Under the pieces are notes generated by a model. That model did no database searches. It had not been told where the DNA came from and saw only the letters and a list, made by a program, of their open reading frames with translations. Shown piece by piece: positions 1-6,438 of a stretch of DNA of 35,638 nucleotides. Position 1 is the stretch's first letter. The number at the start of each line of letters is the position of its first letter. A program made the translations under genes and the position numbers. Source of the stretch: Acidobacteriota bacterium (GTDB lineage Bacteria > Acidobacteriota > Terriglobia > Acidiferrales > UBA7541); contig QHYU01000177.1 of NCBI GenBank assembly GCA_003224235.1, positions 1 to 35,638 on the forward strand, read 5' to 3'.

Positions 1-2
1 GG

Positions 3-104
3 ACGGTCCGCGGCGCCAATGCCATCCTCGCTCTACGCTGTTGTCGCCTCAGCGGACGCTTCGAGGACTTCTGGGAACGCCGCGCGGCGCGGAGGGCCGC
101 ATGA
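3..104 (+). CDS. C-terminal end of a probable transposase (ISKra4-like), cut by window start
   Basis: An open frame enters from the left edge and ends at TGA 102-104. The visible 33 residues include ANAILALRCC followed by GRFEDFWERR. From memory this resembles the extreme C-terminus of transposases of the ISKra4 type (an ALRC stretch, then a short GRFEDYW-like tail). Too little is present to show catalytic residues. Overlapping ATG frames (19-309, 41-286) have no ribosome binding site and look like shadows. The right end of the element would lie shortly downstream, but I cannot define its inverted repeat without the left end. Family assignment is tentative. Confidence 0.45.
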   Translation, partial: TVRGANAILALRCCRLSGRFEDFWERRAARRAA

Positions 105-430
105 CGCTATCCACTTTTATGTCGCACACCCATGCCAGCTTGAAAGAGCCTTCTTCGTGGACATCTCGGGCTGCTCACGGCGAGCAATTCAACATGTCCC
201 GAACCAGCATCCCGCTCCACCATGGCGCTTGCCTTTGCCCTTTGGCCTGGGCGATTTTACCGGGCAAGCCTCGATGGGAAAGATAGCTACCGATCTGATT
301 GAGCCCTGACAGCGCGCTGGTGGCCCACTATCACGCCACTATCAACAAACGCCATCGCTTCATATCGGTGGAATCATGCAGTTCTCGTTCGAGGGCGTAT
401 AGTCGGGAAACCGGAAACTTGCGCCCCAAA
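105..430. other. Gap without a supported gene
   Basis: This stretch lies between the transposase tail and the convergent small membrane-protein gene. Short ATG frames cross it on the plus strand, but none has a convincing ribosome binding site or recognisable protein sequence. It probably holds the right end of the insertion sequence plus the downstream region of the minus-strand operon. No clear hairpin with a T-run was seen. Confidence 0.4.
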
Positions 431-874
431 TTATCGCTTGATCCCGATGGTTGCTTGGTCCTTTGTAACAAACTGCATGGAATTACCTTTATCGATTAAA
501 GGCCAGCCCCAAGGTTTAGGCCCATCCTCGGGTAGCATGTTGCAGGGCGGGTAACTGCGCGTCTCAAGCAAGAACGGCAAGTGAGGTGCCACCCACTCGT
601 GGCAATCGACCACGAACCCCATGTTACCAGTGAAGTCTGTGTCTCCGGCGAAAAACAATTGATAAGAATGTTTCTTGCCTGCATCTCGCGTAGTCACGAT
701 GGCGGTGGCTCTGCCCTCTAGCATGTCACCCGGCACAGGCGTTCCGTTCACATCAATCGTTACCCGTTTATTCAAGACCAGATAATCGATTTTGCCGGAG
801 AAAAACAGGTACGCGCAGGAGAACGAAACCAGCAAAAAGATCAGGGCGGACAGCATACGCCATTTCATCTTCAT
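431..874 (-). CDS. Small membrane-anchored or exported protein, unknown function
   Basis: 147 aa. The first residues are basic (MKMKWR), followed by one hydrophobic segment at about residues 7-26 (LSALIFLLVSFSCAYLFF). It would anchor the protein in the inner membrane or act as an uncleaved signal. The rest is a soluble domain with a short beta-rich start (VTIDVNGTPVPGDMLEGRATAIV) and two cysteines (VDCHEW, PPCNMLP) that could form a disulfide outside the cytoplasm. I do not recognise the family. Its start lies 2 nt after the stop of the upstream lipoprotein gene, so the two are almost certainly co-transcribed and probably act together at the cell envelope. Confidence 0.7.
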   Translation of the reverse strand: MKMKWRMLSALIFLLVSFSCAYLFFSGKIDYLVLNKRVTIDVNGTPVPGDMLEGRATAIVTTRDAGKKHSYQLFFAGDTDFTGNMGFVVDCHEWVAPHLPFLLETRSYPPCNMLPEDGPKPWGWPLIDKGNSMQFVTKDQATIGIKR

Positions 875-876
875 TT

Positions 877-2157
877 TCAGCGCAGATGAACTGTGTCCAT
901 GACAGCGTCACCCTCAACAGCTTGGACCACCAGCTGGGCATCGAACAGCCCCATCTGACCGAAGCCCTTGTAATCTGGCCTGTCCGTTGGGGACCTCTTC
1001 AGGTGGGCTGCATGGATTTCCTCTGAAACACCATCGATTCTCCCGACAAACGTCGCGGTGACTCGATGAAGCACCAAACCGCTAGCCTCGCTCTTTTTGG
1101 CTGCAGCGGCCAAGTGTTTCTCAAATCTCCTAAAGTTGAAATCGCGAACCAGTTTGACCCGAATAGGGGCAGCTCTCGCGCCCTCCGAATCGTTCCCACC
1201 CGGCACCGCGTTTCCCATTACGTACGCGACTAAGCCGGGAGGGCCGGACCCGTCGCCGTATGCGAACCAAATCGCATCCGAACATCCGTCGCCCTCAATC
1301 GTCGAATATTCAAAATTGACCGAAACGTGGCCTCGAACCCGTACTAACTTGTTGTTGAAAGCAGCGGGGGCTTCGAGAATCTTACATACCGTGGTTTCGA
1401 TTGGTTCCTGTTGAGCGATCGTGGCTGAGTCCTGTCTGGTGACCGGCTTGGCGCAGGTCAGCTCTCCATTTTCGGTCTTGACGAGAGTTACCGGCTTTGG
1501 GCACGGCGCGACAACTATGTGATTGTCGTCCAACAGTAGCGCCTCTTTCGGTAGTCCCGTTGTTTTCCAACCCATGCCCTCATAGTCCACTGCGTAGACG
1601 TTTCCATTTGCATCGCCAGCGAACCCGTAGAACCCGAAAGAGTCAATGCCCTGGCCATAATAGCGCACGTAGAATGGCTTTCGATCTGCGAATGCTCGAA
1701 GCGCGCACTCTGAAGCCGCTTCGGCTTTTCCGCTATTCGCGACACTCCGGCAGTCGATTGCTTCTGCTTTGCCACCGGTGGCAAGAGCTTTTAGTCGGTC
1801 ATTGATGAGGCGCTTGGCTGGATCACGTTCAGACGCAGCCCGTTGCACCAAAGTCCTCGCATCTTCCAGATAAATAATCCTGTTGCCGAACGCCGCGTAG
1901 CGCAATTCCGACAGCTCGGCGGCACTGTGAGTGGTGTTAAGCACAAACAGCCCGTCAGCGAGTATCTCCCCTGTGTCGTCTTTGTATACGGTACAGCGGT
2001 TCGCCCCGGCCTTAATTTCAACCGAACAATCAATGAACGTGCTGTCCGCCCAAACAGCAGAAGCAGGGACGTTTGCGGGACGATGGTGGTTTCCCCTGCA
2101 GCCCAGTAGGCAAGCGAATAGGCTTAGACAGACCAAGTTGACCGGCGAAATCCTCAT
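877..2157 (-). CDS. Lipoprotein with C-terminal OB-like domain, unknown function
   Basis: 426 aa from the ATG at 2157, which has GGAGG 5 nt upstream. A longer frame begins at 2199 but only adds residues before the signal peptide. The N-terminus is a lipoprotein signal with the lipobox LLGC, so Cys20 would be lipidated. The middle region (about residues 40-230) is unrecognised. The C-terminal part begins VCKILEAPAAFNNKLVRVRG, a pattern I associate with a small beta-barrel domain found in acidobacterial hypothetical proteins (a CEVL...P...YNGKLVRVRG-like start followed by a short Cys-containing strand). This family memory could not be checked. It is the first gene of a two-gene operon. Localisation is well supported; function is unknown. 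Confidence 0.75.
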   Translation of the reverse strand: MRISPVNLVCLSLFACLLGCRGNHHRPANVPASAVWADSTFIDCSVEIKAGANRCTVYKDDTGEILADGLFVLNTTHSAAELSELRYAAFGNRIIYLEDARTLVQRAASERDPAKRLINDRLKALATGGKAEAIDCRSVANSGKAEAASECALRAFADRKPFYVRYYGQGIDSFGFYGFAGDANGNVYAVDYEGMGWKTTGLPKEALLLDDNHIVVAPCPKPVTLVKTENGELTCAKPVTRQDSATIAQQEPIETTVCKILEAPAAFNNKLVRVRGHVSVNFEYSTIEGDGCSDAIWFAYGDGSGPPGLVAYVMGNAVPGGNDSEGARAAPIRVKLVRDFNFRRFEKHLAAAAKKSEASGLVLHRVTATFVGRIDGVSEEIHAAHLKRSPTDRPDYKGFGQMGLFDAQLVVQAVEGDAVMDTVHLR

Positions 2158-2386
2158 GTCAACCTCCACCCCAGAACCCGAGCAATTGACAGCAGACAAG
2201 TAGAGTAGACACCGTTAAGTCAACAAATGTGCCGGAAACACTTGAGGGGCTGTCCCTATAACGTCATCCTGAGTTGACGCTGCCAAGCAGCTTGGATTAC
2301 TCCTCATAAAATTGGCTTCCCGTAATCTGAGACAAAATGATTCCCTTTTTGCCTTGCCACTGCCAGCGTGCTGGATTTTGGGCGTA

Positions 2387-2536
2387 TCATGTTCCGTTTC
2401 GCCACAGAATCACCTGTGTATGCTCGCGCAGTGCAGCAACCTTCTCGGCTGAAGCCTCGTCGCGTCGCTGCCGTAGCAACCACGACAAGACGATGGTGGG
2501 ATCTCTGAGCGCGGTCGCGAGCAATTGACAGCCCAT
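2387..2536 (-). CDS. Possible 49-aa small protein
   Basis: An ATG at 2536 with GGAG about 4 nt upstream opens a 49-codon frame ending at TGA. The translation is protein-like: a hydrophobic start (MGCQLLATALRD), a helical hydrophobic stretch (TIVLSWLLRQRRDE) and an amphipathic segment (EKVAALREHTQVILW). Third codon positions are mostly G or C. The palindrome at 2547-2557 lies immediately upstream of the putative ribosome binding site, where an operator would be. I do not recognise the sequence, and a chance ORF of this size in GC-rich DNA is quite possible. Confidence 0.25.
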   Translation of the reverse strand: MGCQLLATALRDPTIVLSWLLRQRRDEASAEKVAALREHTQVILWRNGT

Positions 2537-2546
2537 AAAACTCCGC

Positions 2547-2557
2547 GACAAATTGTC
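2547..2557. promoter_or_regulatory. Palindrome GACAAATTGTC, copy 1
   Basis: An 11-nt near-perfect palindrome (arms GACAA/TTGTC around one central base). It is repeated exactly at 2713-2723, 166 nt away, in the same non-coding region. Two identical operator-like sites between divergent genes could bind a dimeric regulator. Equally they may belong to a dispersed repeat. There is no direct evidence of function. Confidence 0.25.
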
Positions 2558-2710
2558 ACTTGCCAACTTGCCTTGGTTAACTGGTTCCAGGCTAGGGATC
2601 CAATCGCGCGCAAAGTGGGCTTTTCTTCTCTGCTTGCCACAACTTGCGAATGACGACTCTTCGTCTGAGAAAGGTTTGCACGTCGAAGGCTTTCTAGCCG
2701 TAAGAGGCGC

Positions 2711-2725
2711 GGGACAAATTGTCCC
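2711..2725. promoter_or_regulatory. Palindrome GGGACAAATTGTCCC, copy 2
   Basis: Same core as the site at 2547-2557, here extended to 15 nt by GG/CC flanks, giving 7-nt arms around one base. It lies about 230 nt upstream of the S8 protease start. Confidence 0.25.
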
Positions 2726-2956
2726 CTCCTAGTCCGACGCCTCCGCTCGTAACCCATTGATTCTGCGTGCTATTAGCAAAACTCGGGGTTGGCAAACCGG
2801 GTGCAAACCAATGTGTGCTCGACAACCTTGAGCGAAGAGGAGCTGTCTGCTCCAGAGAAGCGCAAGCCATTGCCAATGTCGCGCGCGTGGGATGGAAGAG
2901 AACCCAGAACGTGAGAAACCGTGATCTACAAGAAGTTGTTCGCCAGGAGAAATGAC

Positions 2957-4390
2957 TTGAGAAAGCAATTCTTGATCCTGCTAGGCTTCATAATTCTTCA
3001 AGCCGCCCTGCTTCCACTGTCGGCGGCAGCGGGTACCAACAGCTACCTGCTGGAGAGTCCCACGCCGGCCCAGGCGCAGGCCGCTTGCCTGCGCTATGGC
3101 TTCCAGATGGTCAGGAGCCTAAGTGGCGACGTTTACCTGGTCCAGATCTCGGACGCGGTTTCACCCGACCTGCTGAAACAATTGGTGAAGGACGATCCGG
3201 ACGTCAAGAACCTTGAGCTGGACGGCACAGCATGGGTCCCTGAAGCTACCTGGCAGTACCGGCCAGGGCCTGCCTTCAGCTACTCCGCCGTCACGCAAAA
3301 GCCAATCTCTGACTATAACTTGACCCAACTCTATGGCCAGCGGACATGGGTTGGCTATGTACAGCAACCGGCGCTGGCTGTAATTGAGAGTTCGTCCGGG
3401 CGCGACTATACCGATATCTTTAGTTATGGCTGTGACAAGTCCACAAGCGCCGGCATCGTAGCCGTCATAGACACCGGCGTGGATCCGGACCAGCCGCTCT
3501 TGCGCTCGGTGCTTATCCCGGGATACGATTTTACGAGGGGCATCGCGGGCCGGGCTTCGGAAATGAGCGACCTCAGTCAGTCCACGGCCGCGATTCTCGA
3601 GCAGTCCACGGCCGCGATTCTAGAGCAGACCAAGGTCGCCTTCCTCAACCAATCTACGGCGGCCATTCTCGAACAGTCCACTGCTGCGATTCTCGAAGGG
3701 CAGAAACTGCCGGCCTACTTCGGCCATGGCACGATGGTGGCGGGCCTGGTCCACCTGGTGGCACCCACGGCGAAGATCATGCCGCTTAAGGCCTTCAACG
3801 CTGACGGCAGTGCCAAGAACTCGAACATTCTCCAGGCGATCTACTATGCCACGGACCATGGCGCCAATGTGATTAACATGAGCTTCAGCCTGGCGCAATT
3901 CTCCGACGAATTGATGCGAGCTGTGAACTACGCGACCCGCCACGGCGTCATCTGCGTGGCTTCTGCCGGGAACGACAACCGGAAGGTCCTGGTCTATCCC
4001 GCTGCCTTCGGCAACGTGGTGGGTGTCGGGTCCACGACATTAGATGATCATCGCTCCGCTTTCTCGAACTACGGGGCCGACCTGGTCACAGTGGCGGCGC
4101 CGGGCGAAGCCCTGGTCACCACCTACCCTGGCAACCATTACGCCATGGCGTGGGGAACTTCCTTCAGTTCGGGCTTGGTCTCGGGAGCTGCGGCCCTGCT
4201 GGTTAGTTCGAATACCGGGCTACAAGTAGGCGACGTCAAGCGCGCGTTCTCCAACGCCGTGCCCTGCGCTTCTTCTCCGACCTCGCCCTGTGCTCCGGGG
4301 GACCTCGGATACGGGCGCCTTGATCTAAATGCCGCTCAGCGGGCCATCGTAGAGATAATTCTCCCCACCACGACCCCCGCACCCCGATAG
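2957..4390 (+). CDS. Secreted subtilisin-like serine protease (S8) with octapeptide repeats
   Basis: 477 aa from a TTG at 2957, chosen because AGGAGA lies 6 nt upstream and the product then begins with a normal signal peptide (MRKQFLILLGFII...LSAAAG). A GTG at 2921 would add 12 residues but has no clear ribosome binding site. The catalytic triad of the S8 family is complete: Asp172 in AVIDTGVD, His257 in GHGTMVAG and Ser402 in GTSFSSG. The oxyanion Asn339 is in SAGND. The N-terminal 140 residues resemble a propeptide or inhibitor-type domain. Between the Asp and His blocks, residues 208-247 are five tandem octapeptides, mostly QSTAAILE, unlike a normal subtilisin loop. The protein probably acts outside the cytoplasm as an endopeptidase. 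The gene is monocistronic or loosely linked to the downstream PilZ gene (237-nt gap). Confidence 0.9.
   Translation: MRKQFLILLGFIILQAALLPLSAAAGTNSYLLESPTPAQAQAACLRYGFQMVRSLSGDVYLVQISDAVSPDLLKQLVKDDPDVKNLELDGTAWVPEATWQYRPGPAFSYSAVTQKPISDYNLTQLYGQRTWVGYVQQPALAVIESSSGRDYTDIFSYGCDKSTSAGIVAVIDTGVDPDQPLLRSVLIPGYDFTRGIAGRASEMSDLSQSTAAILEQSTAAILEQTKVAFLNQSTAAILEQSTAAILEGQKLPAYFGHGTMVAGLVHLVAPTAKIMPLKAFNADGSAKNSNILQAIYYATDHGANVINMSFSLAQFSDELMRAVNYATRHGVICVASAGNDNRKVLVYPAAFGNVVGVGSTTLDDHRSAFSNYGADLVTVAAPGEALVTTYPGNHYAMAWGTSFSSGLVSGAAALLVSSNTGLQVGDVKRAFSNAVPCASSPTSPCAPGDLGYGRLDLNAAQRAIVEIILPTTTPAPR
3578..3697 (+). repeat. In-frame 24-bp tandem repeat encoding QSTAAILE units
   Basis: Five 24-nt units in frame within the S8 protease gene. 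Units 1, 2, 4 and 5 encode QSTAAILE. The central unit encodes QTKVAFLN. At DNA level units 1 and 2 are nearly identical (CAGTCCACGGCCGCGATTCT), while 4 and 5 carry more synonymous changes. The protein sequence therefore appears to be held by selection rather than by very recent duplication. Confidence 0.9.
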
Positions 4391-4627
4391 TCATTTGGGC
4401 TCACCGCACGGCGCCGCTGGGCTCCACCTCCCGGCGACGTCGTGCGTCTAGCGGCCGGATAAGAGAAACAGACGAGAGGCAGGGAATGCAAGCGATGCTG
4501 AGGGAAGGTACAAACCTGTTCGAGAGCCGGCGGAGAAGGCTCCAGATCGAGTAGCAAGAAAAGCGGTTCCGCGATCTGCGCAGCGCAGCGCTGATGAAAG
4601 TACGCTTCCCGAAATAAGGAGAGAACC
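4391..4627. other. Intergenic, nothing recognised
   Basis: 237 nt between the S8 protease and the PilZ gene. It probably contains the PilZ promoter. The minus-strand frames crossing it (4336-4677, 4401-4754) overlap real coding sequence and are not supported. Confidence 0.4.
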
Positions 4628-5029
4628 ATGACATCGACACCGACGAAGCGAGGTTCAAATCCGGAGATGCCTCCCAACGACTCGCAGCCAGAAAGATTAC
4701 CGGAGCCCGGCGCAGAGCGTCGTGCCGACCTTCGTTTTCAAATCCATGTGCCACTCAGCGTTCGCTGGAAGAGCGTTTCAGGGGACGACGAGGCCGCCAC
4801 CGAGTCACAGAACATAAGCTCACGCGGCATTCTTTTCCTGTCGCCTATACAGATCGAAAACGGCTTGCCCGTCGAGATTGTGATGACGCTGCCCCCGGAA
4901 ATCACCATGGCTGGCCCGATCAAGGTGCGCTGTCATGGCCGTATCCGGCGCACAGAATCGCGGCTTGACCGCAGAGTCGGCGTGGTGGCAGAGATCGAAC
5001 GCTACGAATTTCTGCGCAGTGACGAATAG
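4628..5029 (+). CDS. PilZ domain protein (probable c-di-GMP binding)
   Basis: 133 aa. The ATG has AAGGAG 6 nt upstream. After a disordered Pro/Glu-rich leader of about 28 residues comes a single PilZ domain. The arginine motif is ERRADLR (Arg32 and Arg36, the RxxxR pair), and the second motif is NISSRG at residues 62-67, matching the D/N-x-S-x-x-G consensus. Both c-di-GMP contact motifs therefore look intact. The family binds cyclic di-GMP and relays it to partners in motility, exopolysaccharide or surface functions. There is no signal peptide or membrane segment, so it is cytoplasmic. Nearby genes do not reveal the partner. Confidence 0.85.
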   Translation: MTSTPTKRGSNPEMPPNDSQPERLPEPGAERRADLRFQIHVPLSVRWKSVSGDDEAATESQNISSRGILFLSPIQIENGLPVEIVMTLPPEITMAGPIKVRCHGRIRRTESRLDRRVGVVAEIERYEFLRSDE

Positions 5030-5188
5030 CCTGGATAAGAGAGCCGTTTTGCGTGACTGGGCGTCTGGGGCCGTAACCAGGCAAATGCAGCCTTGTTCAG
5101 GTTGGCCTTTCGCAAGGCTGCCAAGCACTGCAAACGAACTGTAGGAGTTTCCTCTCATCGGACAGCTCGAAAGGCTATGGCAACTGAA

Positions 5189-6382
5189 TCACCAGATGCG
5201 ACCATCCGTGCGAAACCTACCGCCGGTGGCGGTCTGAGCTTCTTGCAGCGGCTGTGCGGGCATGAGATAGGTCAACCAGCGGGCTTTAGCCGCTTGCTGC
5301 AGGCTAGCCGCAATGTATTCCCGCTCTCTGTCCACCTCCGGATCTATCTTGTGGGTCACCAGACCGTTGCGATGATCCTTTTCAAAGCCAATATCATGGG
5401 TTCCCGCTCCCACCCAAATCACTTGGCCATGTGCTTCCCACGGAGCTTTCCAGATGCGAAAGTGATGGCGGCTCGCAACGACTTTGTACGGCTCGGCTTG
5501 TTCGTAGCCGTAGTCTTGGGTCCGGCCAAACAAGTAGAGCTGGCTCATTGGCATTGCCAGGTAATTCTGGTTCATGGAAGTTGTCACCAGGGCGTGCATG
5601 GCTGCCGCCCCTTTGCCCCGGTCAGCAACAACCCAACCGGCGGCCGCCAGCGCCTGCTGCACCTGTAGTGCAGAGCCGATGAGAATGAAGTTCGCCATAT
5701 CGCCTGGGTGACCGGACGCGTCGCTGTTGCGTCGCGGCAGGCGGTCAATCATTTGGCGTAGCTGGTCGTCCAGGGAGCTGGGTGCGGCCGAAGGAACCGC
5801 GGGAAGTCGAGGTTCGGAAGGCGGTTGCGGCGGAATAATTCGCACATTAACGCGAAAGATCCCTTCACAGAAGTCTTCGCCATCAGTATTGACTCCCAGA
5901 AAAAGATGTCGCGGCTCAGCTACTCTCACCTCGATGTCCCGCCCAACGTAGAAGGGAGTGACTCTCCCGGTTCCGAATTTGCCAATCAGGGCTCCCGGTA
6001 GAGCGCCCTGGACAGGCAGGTCGCGGGATACATCTTCCGTAAGTTTCAAGCCTTCAGGGTTGCAGACTTGGAGGGCGTGGCCTTGGGACCGGCTGCGAGG
6101 CCGAACCGGCATCTGACTTGATGCGCCAGAGTCCGCCACTATCCGCACCGCATCACCCGGCCGCAGGTCAATTCCGGTGTCCGACCAGGGTTCCGTGGCG
6201 GAAAGGGTTAGATCGTAATCCAGAGATAAGGCTTGCTGTTCTAGGGCGGGCATCTGCTGGTCGCCTGGTTTGGGGAGTCCAGTCGGAGCGTTGGAGGTTG
6301 AAGGGGCAGCCTCTTGTCCCAAACACAATCCGACCAGGAGCTGCCAGCCTAACAATACAGCACACGCTGCCCGGCATTTCAT
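5189..6382 (-). CDS. Exported protein with LecA-like and LssY C-terminal domains
   Basis: 397 aa from the ATG at 6382, which has AAAGG 8 nt upstream and gives a clean signal peptide (MKCRAACAVLLGWQLLVGLCLGQ). A frame from 6424 adds 14 residues. Residues about 55-185 match the pattern of a PA-IL/LecA-like beta-sandwich (PWSDTGIDLRPGD...ALIGKFG...FYVG...LFLGVNTDGEDFCEGIF). Residues about 225-385 resemble the LssY C-terminal domain: NFILIGSALQVQQALAAAGW, the SQLYLFGRTQD stretch, VWVGAGTHDIGF-like sequence and a THKIDPEVDRERE segment. The molecular role of LssY_C is unknown. The gene follows the receptor-like gene by about 56 nt (14 nt if the longer start is used), so the two are probably co-transcribed and act in the envelope. 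Confidence 0.75.
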   Translation of the reverse strand: MKCRAACAVLLGWQLLVGLCLGQEAAPSTSNAPTGLPKPGDQQMPALEQQALSLDYDLTLSATEPWSDTGIDLRPGDAVRIVADSGASSQMPVRPRSRSQGHALQVCNPEGLKLTEDVSRDLPVQGALPGALIGKFGTGRVTPFYVGRDIEVRVAEPRHLFLGVNTDGEDFCEGIFRVNVRIIPPQPPSEPRLPAVPSAAPSSLDDQLRQMIDRLPRRNSDASGHPGDMANFILIGSALQVQQALAAAGWVVADRGKGAAAMHALVTTSMNQNYLAMPMSQLYLFGRTQDYGYEQAEPYKVVASRHHFRIWKAPWEAHGQVIWVGAGTHDIGFEKDHRNGLVTHKIDPEVDREREYIAASLQQAAKARWLTYLMPAQPLQEAQTATGGRFRTDGRIW

Positions 6383-6438
6383 CCAGAAAGCCTTTGTAGT
6401 TGCGGATTGTTCCGGCTTAAGCATGGGCCGCCATCAAC

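Larger units (their letters stand above)
2158..2956. other. Long intergenic region, mostly non-coding
   Basis: About 800 nt between the divergent lipoprotein operon and the S8 protease gene. It must contain promoters for both, but I could not pick -35/-10 pairs with confidence. It holds two copies of a palindrome centred on GACAAATTGTC and one possible 49-aa ORF on the minus strand (both listed separately). The remaining ORFs (for example 2410-2757 minus) are rich in Arg/Ser/Cys and look like non-coding translation. Confidence 0.5.

Noticed and set aside
19-309. A 96-aa plus-strand frame at the left edge
   Set aside because: It lies in another frame over the transposase tail and has no ribosome binding site.
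2410-2757. A 115-aa minus-strand frame
   Set aside because: It is rich in Arg/Ser/Cys with no family resemblance; the 49-aa frame within it is the more protein-like reading.
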